DNA from: Volvariella volvacea V23
Lineage: Eukaryota > Basidiomycota > Agaricomycetes > Agaricales > Pluteaceae
DNA length: 64,000 bases
Reading direction: 5' to 3'
NCBI GenBank assembly: GCA_000349905.1
Contig: KB722755.1
Span: forward strand, 368,542 to 432,541
Shown here: in pieces, positions 45,860-57,702 of the stretch
Layout of the letters: each line of letters opens with the position of its first letter
Numbering within the stretch: position 1 is the first letter of the stretch
The notes under the pieces: generated by a model
Databases searched by the model: none
What the model was told of the DNA's origin: nothing
What the model saw: only the letters and a program-made list of their open reading frames with translations
Made by a program: the position numbers and the translations under genes

Positions 45860-47681
45860 TCATCGACCCGGAGCGTAGCCATACTCCCCACCCGAGCTCG
45901 AAACCCACTGCCATCCCTCAAAAGCCGAAAACCCGTCCACTGGCACACCGCATCCCTGGTCCGAAAGGTTCAAAGTCACCTGGCCGTGCTCGTGTTCGGC
46001 CTGGAGACCATGACCTCGGGCTTGCCACAAAATACCACTATCTGGCATCGGGGAACCAAAATTTTGGTAGCCCCACTGGTGCAGTTGGCATTTATCCGGA
46101 TTCGAGACTAGACGTGAACATGGTGCATGATGAGGTAAATGATTCCGAGTGGTAATGATGTGCGGAATCGTGTTTTCGAGGGTGGTGGTGCTAGCGGCAG
46201 TGGGAGCGGAGGCAGTAGTTAGATTAGTTGTTTCTGAATCTTGGTTGAAATCGTGATCGTGGGGCCTAGTTCTGTCAAAGTTCGAGTTCGGGCTCGAGCT
46301 CGAGGACCTGATAATGGGAACATTGCTGGTCGATTTGATCCTTCCTTTGTGTGTCCCTGAATCCTTGTGTTGTAGCCTACAGTGAGGCGAGGATAACGGA
46401 TATCCTTGGCCTGCATTCTGTGGAGAAGTGTTCCAAATTTGTTGAGTGTTGGAGAAAGTGCCCGTAGTCGAAATTGGGTATACGCGATCAGATGTGGAGT
46501 GATTGGCCTGAGGATCGGGGGATATGACCGAGGGAGGGTTCGAGGATGGGCGTGGAGTGGGGCGATCGTCAGGTGTGATAAATTTAAATCCAGAGATGGG
46601 TAGGAAAAAGGAGTTGTATAAATCTCGGAGGCCTTGCTGGTATTGTGAGGCCAACAGATTCAAAGTACATGGATCCGTCTTGGTGTCCTGCGGGTTAGAG
46701 TACCTGTGCCTGTATGCATCTTTTGGTAAGATTGGTATAGGCTCCACTCCAGGAAAGTCGGACGGTAATTGAGGTTCCCCTGCGAGTTCTGGTAGAACAT
46801 AGACAAATGAAGCCCGAAGATTCGGATGTCCCATTTCGTGCTGGGGTCCTGGTAAGCTAAGTGCAGGCTCCTGGGGAGCTTGATACGGATAAAAGGGGCG
46901 AATGGTGGAAGGTGAATCAGACCGTTCCCTTCGCGGGAGGTCTTGTGACTCAGGACTAGGGATGCTTGTAATGGGAGCAGGGGTTGCCAGATTCGCTTCC
47001 GTACGTTGTTCTTCGTGAATATGGCTCAAGGACGGACCCACAGGGGGTGTTGAGCCTGTACTTTCGGATACATAGGACTCTGGAGGAGTAGCTTTGGGAC
47101 AAGTGGGGGAAAGGGTCAACGTCGCGTGTCCTGAGGTTGGAGACGTTGATCCTGTTACTTCATTCTTCGATTTGTCTTCAGGAAATTCGCGACAAGTTAA
47201 GAGGTGAAGGACTGCTAAGTTTGAGTAAAACACGAGGACAGACGCGTCATAACTACGTACTGCGTTTCTCTTTACATGTGTCTCGTAATTGCTGGATGCG
47301 GCTTCCAACTTGCTTTGGCGTTCGTCGTGTCCCGGTTACTTCCAAGATGTAATCGGATATGAATTTGTTGCGTTTTGGGAAGCGACGAAGCCCTTTGGGT
47401 CGCGGATGTGCCGGAGGCCGATATTTCTCTAAGGCTGGAGTATACAATCGAGTCAGAACAAGGACGCTGAAGCCTCCACTTCGCGACTTACCTTCAAAGA
47501 AAACTGCCTCAATGGAGGGTGGCCAAACTGCTTCCGGTCTCTGCTTCAAAGTTTTATAGGATTTACGTCCTGTAACCGACGAAGGAAGGGTACGTCGTGT
47601 AGAGTTTGCGGGCGGAGGACGATAAGACAGTTCCCCAATGGAAGATGTACTGAATAGACCGTCAGGTGTTGAGTCGGGCAT
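45860..47681 (-). CDS. TEA/ATTS-domain transcription factor
   Basis: Three exons on the minus strand: 47681-47492, 47434-47261, 47214-45860 (572 aa). Introns are 57 and 46 nt and phases agree. The TEA DNA-binding domain occupies residues about 45-121: 'RPEAVWPPSIEAVFFEALEK', then 'RFPKRNKFISDYILEVTG' and 'TPKQVGSRIQQLRDTCKEKR', containing the hallmark third helix. The rest is Ser/Pro/Thr-rich and disordered, as usual for fungal members. TEA proteins (yeast Tec1, Aspergillus AbaA, animal TEAD) bind CATTC-type sites and regulate development or filamentation. Which process applies here is not readable from the sequence. The ATG at 47681 is the first in frame; a further intron in the 5' UTR is possible. 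Confidence 0.85.
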
Positions 47682-48544
47682 TCGCTGGGCGAGATAGTTG
47701 GGTGTCGTAGCCTGAAGTGTGAAGAAGCAAGAGCAAGGGAGAGTTACCAACGGACAGGCTTAATGGGCTACAACGACCATGCACGCAGTGCACCCGAACG
47801 ATTCGGTTCTGCGCGCTGGCGATTGGCCCTTGACTGCAACCTGCCAGACTATCCCAAAATAGTTGACAACAACAGTCCGATGGAGGTACAAGATGGCGTA
47901 AGGGGAAACAAAGCTGGTGGCGTCGTAGTGGGGACGTCATGTAAAACATGAAGGGCCGCTTGGCCGTAACTAGCTTAGCGAAGCAAATTTGGTTCCGCGG
48001 GAGTTTGTCGAGATTGTACCTGAATCGCGGTGATTGCGATCGGGTCCATCGACGGAGGTGGTATAAGTATATATCTTTTGCTTGGGCCGGTATGGGTGGT
48101 CCATCTATTGTAAAGCCAGAGCTGTATATGAACTGCACGGCTAATGCAATCAAAGCACTGGAGGCGAGGCGACCAAGGGCGTTTACAAGTTGGAAACCGG
48201 CACGGCTAGTTCGGTATTCATTGTGGCGGAGAAGGTCCTTAGCGCCGGTTTTCGCGGTTGAGGATGAGTGGTCCCACTGAGGGCTTGCCTGCTTGCGCGA
48301 GCGCTAGAACAAGGTACCATAAGGATACCTACCAAAACCATATTGCGCTTGTCTGCTTCGAGTATCAACTGAACCCAGGGCACTCGACTGAAAGTGCACT
48401 ACAAGGGCTACCATATAAGGAATATCCTTATTTACTATACTTTGTACCTGCTTATAGATAGGTCCATTGGCAAACAATTCCTCGGCACCGATCAATCAAG
48501 GATTTTGGTCTTTCTCATCATCGAGGTTAATACACACACCTACC
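47682..48544. promoter_or_regulatory. Divergent region between TEA factor and WDR5-like gene
   Basis: 863 bp between head-to-head start codons. A/T-rich TATA-like words occur at about 48062 (TATAAGTATATATC) and 48413 (ATATAAGG); the second is about 130 bp upstream of the WD40 start. A plausible 5'-UTR intron for the TEA gene (AG acceptor near 47714) also lies here. Assignments are tentative. Confidence 0.4.
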
Positions 48545-50054
<1,510 letters not shown>

Positions 50055-50242
50055 GCTAGCATTATTCCCCTTTATCAAGTTGTTCCTGCTATATCGTCGA
50101 CTCACACCATTTGTATGTACACCTAGTATACCCACTTGAGCCTAATGAAGCCATTGGGCTACAAAGTGTCAATGTGCCAGAAACGAAAAGATGAACGCAG
50201 ACACAAAATTATATTCCTTCGTGAGCTGATCAGTGATGGCCT

Positions 50243-51733
50243 CTACGGCTCCTCCTCAGACGACGCTTCTACCCGGTCGACAGACCGATGGGAAAAGCTA
50301 GACAGCTTAAAGCTTTCTTCTCTTCCCTTTGCGGCCATCGGCGGAAATTGTATATGCCACCTCCATGTCGTGGGTCGATAGGGTCTACTCCTGAGTCTGA
50401 TTCGTTCCAGGTTGGATCTCTTGATGAGCACTTTCTCTGCGATGCGCTCCATAGTGTTATCAACGTTCTCGATGTCTACACTACGATTATACCAATCGAC
50501 CGTCAGCTTCTTGAGTTCTTGCATCTCCTGGGTGTAATTCAACATTCGCTGAAAATTTTCTGTGTTCAGCACCCAAGTGAGTGGGGAGACAAGGTTGAGA
50601 TGCCTCAACCGCGAGAATGATGAGGGTACTGGCCACGTCGTAGGATTTAGAGCCATGTCCTCTCTCCAGTCGTGGGCGAACGTCCAATGATTGATTGGGC
50701 TGATCTTGAGTACGCTGAGTGAAGAAGTATGCTGTCGAATGGCATCCATGAAAGAAGGGGAAGAAAGGGAGTTTCCGCTAGGAAGAACACGAATGTTGAA
50801 GATTCCCCGCTCCAACCCCTCATAGGATGAAAGGTACCCCATAAGAGCGCTAGACACACCGTAGTTGAGTGATATTGTCACGAGGCGGGTGCCTGACGCC
50901 TTGAGTGTGTGCCAAATTTGGTCCAGATGGACCACGCCTTTGGGAGCCCGAATTCCAAAGCGAATGGTAAGATGCTTGAGATTGCTCATCCTGGGAAGAC
51001 TAGTGGGTGATGAAGCTAACGAGGGTAATGCTGATGGAGATGCATTCACCGTCCGGTGAGGTGCATTGGGGGGCGTTCCGCGGATCGAAAGCGTCTCAAG
51101 AGAAAGCTGATCGAGCTCAGATGGAAATAGTTCCTCCAAATTGGAGAATAGCTGATGAGTTGGGATAGTGAATGTCTGAAGCCCCCATGGCATTAACCAG
51201 CGGAATCGGGAAAGTCGTCCCGCTGTGGTATGGTGTACAGCCTGTCCAAGCCGATCGGTGAGGGATTGGTAGAGTTCTCGGTTTGCTTCCAACCCCCAAT
51301 ACGCAGCCCAGTAGGCGTTGATGGAGACGAGAGACGCGTATCTCCGTATTTCATCCCATAGAAATGAAAAACCATTGACGATTTCTTGTGGATCGTATTT
51401 CTTGAGTTTATTCCCGTGGATATAAAAGGATACATTGATGTGAGCGACGAATGGGATAAAGACGTTTGGAACGGGAAGTTCTGAACTATGAGCCGATACG
51501 CCAGTGCGAATGGATAAAATCGGTGGTCTCTCTGCCCTCCACTCGATGTTGCAGGAGAAGAGGAGACGTGTAAGAGCGAATTGTGTGAAAAAAGATTATA
51601 GACGGCGACTTGTGAGACGCAAAGCGAGCATGGATCTCCTTCTCTCTATCCATAGGTCATCATGGAGGTGCTGCTCGATCTTGAGAAGGATTTCGTTGGG
51701 ACAGCGCTCGATAGGTGAGAGATGACCGGCCAT
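50243..51733 (-). pseudogene. F-box-like 'CPNE' family copy H, one nonsense codon
   Basis: Reading down from ATG 51733, the frame gives 'MAGHLSPIERCPNEILLKIE', then 'MLALRLTSRRL', then TAA at 51598-51596 (codon 46), then 'SFFTQFALTRL' and an uninterrupted family body to the stop at 50243. Sister copies have Glu (GAA) at that point ('RRLESFFTQFA'), so one G-to-T change explains the lesion. The remainder keeps 'NLEELFPSELDQLSLETLSI', 'LDQIWHTLKASGTRLVTISL' and 'SALMGYLSSYEGL'. No other disruption is visible. It is either a very recent pseudogene, a recoded or erroneous base, or a truncated product starting downstream. It is convergent with the WDR5-like gene, 188 bp away. Confidence 0.78.
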
Positions 51734-52229
51734 CGTGGTTGTGGCATCAGAACCAATCAGGGCTCATGCTGTAGCGTGCCATCACCGGGGTATCCGGTAC
51801 CCAACGAAGGCCGGAAGATATTATATACTAGTAGAGCTGCCTAGACTATCATGTTTGTAGTAAGTCGTAAGTCGATCACAGTTCATTCCTGCCGTATGGC
51901 ACTTGAGATATTGATCTATGATACTATGATAGGTAGCACATATGGTGGCCTGGATGTACAGGCTGAAAAAGACAGTCGTGAGACAGTGTTGTATCTTAAT
52001 ACTCATCACCTGTTGAATCGCAGGCGATGTGTCCACCGTATGACCCCCGGTGGCTACGGCGTACATGAAATTCATTCAATTTGTATCGCTCGTTCTCGCC
52101 CTCCTCCAAAGGTGAAAAGTAGATGCTCTCACACAAATAAATTTAAAACAGCTATTTTGATTCGGTTCAGCCTGGTCTCTTGACAGTGGTCTCCCTTTCC
52201 CCACAGTTGAACCTCAACGATCTCGAATA
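51734..52229. other. Intergenic between two F-box-like copies
   Basis: About 500 bp upstream of copy H, ending at the second MITE. It should contain the old promoter of copy H. No gene is supported. Confidence 0.5.
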
Positions 52230-52409
52230 TGTCGGAAATTTCTGTCCTCGCTTATAATGAGGGTCTCCTTATAAGGACCCTTCCAACCCTAATATTGAAT
52301 TATAAGGCTCCTTATAATTCACTTTTTAGCCGAAAAATTCATTACAACCGATTATAAGCGGGGAGTCCCCCTTATAACCGGTTACAAGCCGTGTAAGAAA
52401 TTTCCGACA
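52230..52409. mobile_element. MITE copy 2, 180 bp, TA-flanked
   Basis: Same 14-bp terminal inverted repeats as 3746-3948 (TGTCGGAAATTTCT / AGAAATTTCCGACA). Its reverse complement aligns with copy 1 along the whole length except for about 20 missing internal bases. It is flanked by TA on both sides (52228-52229 and 52410-52411), which fits a TA target-site duplication as made by Tc1/mariner-type transposases. It is non-coding, with many TTATAAG motifs. It lies about 120 bp from the 3' end of F-box-like copy I. Confidence 0.85.
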
Positions 52410-52527
52410 TATTTTTATTTAGCAAGCATTTTGGAACATATGGAGAGTGAACAGGGGAATTGCAGATGAATATAGGGCAACGTCCGCAATCAACGAATTA
52501 CAGGACAGCAGACCGACGACATTACAA

Positions 52528-54110
52528 CTACGAGCTCGAATCAGAATCCTCAAAATAGCCACCCTCAAGCTGAAATTCTTTCAATTTAAATCGCCTGTCT
52601 GACTCATCCTCTTTCAAGGGTGAAAGCTGGATAGTCCATGTGGCGCATGCTGTCGCGAACGGACTCGGCACACTAATAATGAGCTTCTTCAGTTTGGATC
52701 TCTTGAGAGACATCATTTTCCCGATGCAATCGAGATTCCCTGTGAAGGCCCGTGGGTTGTCATTGAACCAATCGATGGATAGCCTTTCGAGTGCGGGCAC
52801 CTCGGAGGCATAATCGAGTAAGGATTGAAGGTTCTTTGGATTCGTTTCCCAATTGTGAGGAGGGGTGGCGTTGAGGTATTTCAATCGCAAGAACAAGGAC
52901 GGCGCTGGCCACGTCGTAGGATCTGGCGCCATATCCTCTCTATAGCTGTCCGCCAAAAACCATCTATCCTTAGGGACGGCCACAAGCGTAGTGAAGGAGT
53001 GTGACTGAGAAGAACTTGCGCAAAGGAATAGGATGGAAGAGTGTTTCCTCTCCCAGGAATGAGAGGATTAAAGGTCCCCTCCACCAATCCTTCGTATGAA
53101 CAGAGATTTTCCATGAGGGAATCGGAGATGCCATAGTCAAGTGATATTATCATGAGACGTGTACCTGACTCCTTGAGGGTTTTCCAAAATTGATCTAGAT
53201 TAACCACAGTCGCAGGTGGTTTATTCCCGAAATAGATGGTGAGACGCTTCAGATTCTTCATATTGGGGAGGCCATAGAATGGTGGTCGCGGCACAGAGGA
53301 TACCTCAACGTCTATGTCGGGAGTCATACTTGGAAGTTTTCCTCAGATGTATAGTGTCTCGAGAGCGAATTCATCGAGTTAAGGTGGAAATAGCTCCTCC
53401 ACCTTGCAGAGTGGTTCGAAAGGAATTGCAAATGAGCCGCAAAGATCAAAGAAGGGGATTATGAAGCAGAATATCCCCAAGGAGGCCGAGGGAGTCGGGG
53501 GAATCCCATTCATATTCCTTGATGATGTAAAGCTGCGGCACTTCCAAACTTGAGAACGGTTGAACCGCCTAGTAAATTGGCACTTCAATATGGAGACCTA
53601 ACGGCATTGTCCGCTTGGAGAGTCGTCCTGCTGTGGTCCGGTGCACACCTTGTACAAGTCGGGTTGCAAGATGCCGATAGAGCACATCTTTCCCTCTCCC
53701 GTCCCAACCAGGATACCAATCAGAGCTCCATCTTATTTGATCCCAAAGAACTGAAAATTGCTCAACGACCTCTTGAGCGTCATAGTTTGGGGGTATCGCG
53801 TTAATTCTGTCGAAGGAAATGTCGAGGGATGTGGTGAATGGAACGAGGGCATCTGGAGCTGGAAGGGGTTTGGTAATTGCTCTGTAGCTGCTATAGCTGA
53901 CGAGTTTCCCTTCCTTCTCCCAATTGGTTTTGCAGGAGAAATTGAGGTAGCTGATAGTGAACTGGGTGAAAAAAACTCGAGACGCCGACTTGTGAGTCGT
54001 AGAGCGACCATCTGCGATATTCTCTCCTTATAAGGATAGAGAATATCATAGAGTTATTCTTCGATTTTGACCAAGACTTCATTTGGGCAGCGTTCAATGG
54101 GTGAAGAGCA
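52528..54110 (-). pseudogene. F-box-like 'CPNE' family copy I, multiply broken
   Basis: From about 54110 downward the minus strand reads 'SSPIERCPNEVLVKIEE' and then meets a TAA. The frame continues 'LYDILYPYKERISQMVALRL' and 'TSRRLEFF', where a T-run has gained a base and shifts the frame. Further stops and shifts occur near 53575, 53450, 53380 and 53340. The C-terminal half is cleaner: 'VVNLDQFWKTLKESGTRLMI', 'ISDSLMENLCSYEGL' (53327-52881) and, in another frame, 'MAPDPTTWPAPSLF' to the stop at 52528. No in-frame ATG precedes the CPNE box. It is an old pseudogene, oriented like the F-box gene at 55476-56882. Confidence 0.85.
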
Positions 54111-54679
54111 AACTCATCCATCCACATGTTCGAATGGTTGAGCGCCGAGGTATGCGGTACTAGCGTGCTATCACCGGAGTGCCCGATACCCAATGAAATG
54201 CAGACAAAGCTATAACAAGAGCCAAATAAATTCGTGGACCTACATTTTAAATAGCAACATCGATTCTAGGCTGAATCAAATTGGTCCTCCCGCCAAGAAG
54301 CGTTCCTCCAAATAGACATCTCCACATCAACATACCAAACGGATACTGTCGACATCAACTACCCTCCATCCCACATCTCCACAAACCTCTTAACCGTCTC
54401 ATCTGCCCTCCGAAGTACTGCTTCATGCGACTTCTCTTTAGGAATCGAATAGTAATCCGTAAACGCAAGGAGTGAAGAGAAACAACCATTGGGTAAAAGG
54501 TCATTATGTTCAGAAACCTTCGATCCACCCAAGTGCCATTGAAGCTTGTCGATGGATTTATCATAAATCTGAGCATCTGGCTTCTTCTATGTATGACCTC
54601 CCTGTATCCTAATTAGTGATGTTGTAGTGCGTGGAAATGCCATGTCGTAGACCCCACCCAGAAATGTAGTTACCGGGGA
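54111..54679. other. Intergenic, no recognised gene
   Basis: Segment between copy I and the right duplicated arm. No gene is supported. Confidence 0.45.
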
Positions 54680-54833
54680 TTGGTATGTCATAAAAATGGC
54701 GATGTGGGATCAAAATTATGCCGCAATGGGTGCGGAGCTCCCGAGGAAATAACGCCAGGGGAGTAGCCTGTGCCGTAGCCATTTTAATTAAGCTAAAGAC
54801 AAATTCGCCAGTATTACGGACTTTAACACACAT
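54609..54833 (-). pseudogene. Small coding-like remnant in right duplicated arm
   Basis: 74 codons reading 'VKVRNTGEFVFSLIKMATAQ' onward, with aromatic and Pro-rich segments. The matching part of the left arm is frameshifted. The first codon is not ATG. I do not recognise it. It may be a fragment of a gene carried along by the duplication. Confidence 0.3.
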
Positions 54834-57070
54834 ACCTTTTCCTATCGTACGCCGTCATTTGTCACAATCTCTGGGTACATCTCAATGGGAGATGAGTGAC
54901 CCATGCGCTAATTAAATTTTCTACTGTTTTCCACTGTGTGGTATGTTGCTCAAAACGCTAAGTTTCGAGTACGACACTGAGACAGTGATAGACCTCACTA
55001 GCACGTGAATTGGTCCCAAAGTCAATCTTACTGCAGACCGTCCTCACAAATAAGCATGCGTCCGCAGTTGTTGCCATTGCCACCATGAATAACTCAGTTT
55101 CTGCCCTTCATATACATGCCATAGGCACGAAGTGAGATTGTGCAGTATAGGATTAATAGGGAACGATCGACCTTTGCGCATAAACTCATCGAATCGCATC
55201 CCAACCGTTCTGCAAACAACAAAAGACGGCCGTTGAATTCTCCACTACTATTCCCGAGGATAGTACCTCCATTATATCCTTTCTCAAACGAGTAGTTGTA
55301 CAGTCCTCCGTTCCAACACTCTGAAGATTATATACTAGGCTTCTGGCATATCGCAGCGGATGTTAGTTTGATTATCGTACACAAAAAAACGCTAGGCGAC
55401 ATATCTCAATCTGGAAGATAGTGCAAAAATGGGGAGGTGAGAAGGGGGTTATATGCTAGCACGATTGTACTTGTCCTAACACAATCGGGTCCACTTTCGA
55501 TCATCTCCAGAGACCGGTATTAGCCCAAACAAGGTTACGTCTCGTCCTTCCTCTTTTAGCGATTTCAGTATTGAAACGTCCTGATCGTGTATCGTGGTGT
55601 TCTTGCCGCCTCGTATATTTAGGTAGACGCTTCTCAATGGTCCGTGTAGAAAGCGCGACTGTATCATGGATCCAAAGAGTCCGGGGGTGGATGGGAAGCA
55701 CCCCTTGAAGGAAAATGACTGGAGGGAAGGTAGAACTGATGCTTCAGATGGAACCGAAATGTCCAAGAGCTTGACTGTATCGTCCGGGAGACTTACACAC
55801 TCCAGTATGAACTCCTGTAAAGTCTCCAATTTGTGTCCCATATATCGGAGCAAAGGGTCTAAGTTTCTCTCATCGATAGTAAAAGAGAGATTGAGCGCTA
55901 GTCGTTCTAATCGACAGACCGAGTTTTTTAGGAATCCACGTAGGTAGGGGAGGCAGTGTTCCCCCATCATACGAGGGTATTGAACCGAAATGTCGACGTG
56001 CAGGTCCTGTAATGATGGCGCAATTATATGGTCGAGTAATCTCATCGTAGGGCACCCCATAACGCTGAGCGTACGGAGATGGGGCAGTTGTACGGGTGGG
56101 CCGTCAACTGCTGGCGCACCGTAGCCTTTATTGAAGCGAGCATAGAGCATAACAAGACGTGTGAGCTGAGGTAAGACGTCTATAATACGATGAGTGCCAT
56201 CGCAGACTACACCGACATGCTCGATCTGTGCCCACGGTGTTGATTGGGGTATGACGTCCCGCCAAAAGACTCGTCCAAGTTGTTTGGAACTGTTGATTTC
56301 GCGCCAAAATCGCTCCAGTGCGGGATTATCCTGCAACTTGAAATTAACACCGCCCACACGATTCTGGGGATTTGCAAATGAAAAAGGGGACTCTTTGTCG
56401 GGCATGAGACGAACACTGTACCACCGGCTAGAGTATGGGAGGAGGGTGTTCAGAAGGTCTGGTATATCACACTCGTGATAAATTGCCAGCTTGAGAGGGT
56501 ATGAATTGCCTGTCCTAATGAGCCAGAGCTCTACCAGTTGCACAAACCCTTTCTGAGATCGTACATCGATAGTAGACCAAGCGTTTGGCATATCTCCTAT
56601 GACTATCGACCGCCATACGCGACAAACTTGCGAGAGTTGCGTTAGCTGATCAATCTTCCGTTCATCCTCATCCACCGCTAATTCAAAAATGGATATCTGC
56701 ACATCTGGGGGGATTGTCAGGATGGAGGGAGTGGTTAATGAAATGGCGGGCGTTAGGCCAGCTATTTGAGTCTTGATATCGGAATCGCTTGCTGTAATCG
56801 ATATTTCGTGGGTTTGGGATTCGGGGTGGGTAAGAGCTTCTTCAGACTCAGACTGGGAGCCATCCGATCCCATGAGCCTCATCCAGAACTCCCGCTCTAA
56901 AAAGTGAGGATCGTTGAGTTACGAGTACACAATAAAGGGTCAGCAGCGCCAGAAGCACCTTTCTGTCGCATTATTCACGCTAAATCAATGCGCAACTGTA
57001 CCTTGGACAAACCCCAGAATAAGCAAAGTGTTGACGATAACGACAAAGATAGGTCACGTGCTCAACAGGT
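54680..57070 (-). repeat. Inverted segmental duplication, right arm (about 2.4 kb)
   Basis: Reverse complement of about 26797-29190, as described for the left arm. The outer end is near 57070 (..GGTCACGTGCTCAACAGG) and the inner end near 54680. It contains the F-box-like gene 55476-56882, its upstream region, and about 800 bp of downstream sequence with a small open frame (54833-54609). Confidence 0.85.
55476..56882 (-). CDS. F-box-like protein, duplicated pair, right copy
   Basis: Intronless, 468 aa, ATG at 56882-56880. The protein matches the 26981-28381 product almost throughout; differences are mainly substitutions plus two extra residues near the C-terminus ('GGKNTTIHDQD' against 'DGKDIHDQD'). 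The F-box-like domain ('ILTIPPDVQISIFELAV', 'LSQVCRVWRSIVIGDMPNAW') lies at residues about 53-107 and weak LRRs follow. Both copies keep open frames and the same upstream sequence, so both could be expressed. Function as SCF adaptor is inferred from the domain. Confidence 0.78.
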   Translation of the reverse strand: MRLMGSDGSQSESEEALTHPESQTHEISITASDSDIKTQIAGLTPAISLTTPSILTIPPDVQISIFELAVDEDERKIDQLTQLSQVCRVWRSIVIGDMPNAWSTIDVRSQKGFVQLVELWLIRTGNSYPLKLAIYHECDIPDLLNTLLPYSSRWYSVRLMPDKESPFSFANPQNRVGGVNFKLQDNPALERFWREINSSKQLGRVFWRDVIPQSTPWAQIEHVGVVCDGTHRIIDVLPQLTRLVMLYARFNKGYGAPAVDGPPVQLPHLRTLSVMGCPTMRLLDHIIAPSLQDLHVDISVQYPRMMGEHCLPYLRGFLKNSVCRLERLALNLSFTIDERNLDPLLRYMGHKLETLQEFILECVSLPDDTVKLLDISVPSEASVLPSLQSFSFKGCFPSTPGLFGSMIQSRFLHGPLRSVYLNIRGGKNTTIHDQDVSILKSLKEEGRDVTLFGLIPVSGDDRKWTRLC

Positions 57071-57702
57071 GCACACGTCTGTTGTTGGAGACAAATGGTG
57101 ATGCAAAATATATCCCGTTAGGGAATAATGGTCAGCCTCCCGCTCAGCTTGATCTCTAGGGTTTGATACTATATAATGGAATTGAAAAGGTAAAACGACA
57201 TAGAAGCATCTCCAGGATGTGAAATAGCGGGCTTAGAATATGATAGAAGAAAGCGAGGGAGGCTGCACGTTACTGGGCAGACTCTGAAAACGAGAAAAGC
57301 ATAATTAACGTTGGTTAGCCACGAAGCCCGGTGTAAGTGGTGTAAATATGATAGGAATACTGGACTTGCGAAAAGATAGACAGTCGAAAGGGTATTGTAT
57401 CCCTACAGACCTCCAGGTGTGGAGGGGAAAATCAGAGAGTTGGGGGTTCTGTCGTCCGCGGAGCGTAGAGATTATGGTGGATAGTGGGCAAAAGTAATCC
57501 GTGTTTATTTCTCGTATCTACGATATATATATAGTCTGTGCAATGTCAGCCTCGTATTTACATCCAGTCTATTTCATAATGCTCCTCCACACAGGATGTA
57601 AAGCACTCTACTTAAATAAACTCTAGAAACCGTACGGTGTGTTGCAATCTTCCCAATATAACTAACGATTCACAGTTATCGTGTCAGTATAGAGGACATT
57701 GA
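57071..57702. other. Intergenic, no recognised gene
   Basis: About 630 bp between the duplicated arm and the 3' end of the DUF4470 gene. It is AT-rich with no supported feature. Confidence 0.5.

Noticed and set aside
45766..46155. Plus-strand frames opposite the end of the TEA gene
   Set aside because: Antisense to Ser/Pro-rich coding sequence, with no domain or start context.
47662..48153. Minus-strand 163-codon frame upstream of the TEA domain
   Set aside because: After splicing at the only good acceptor it does not join the TEA frame, and a stop interrupts the frame that would. More likely 5' UTR.
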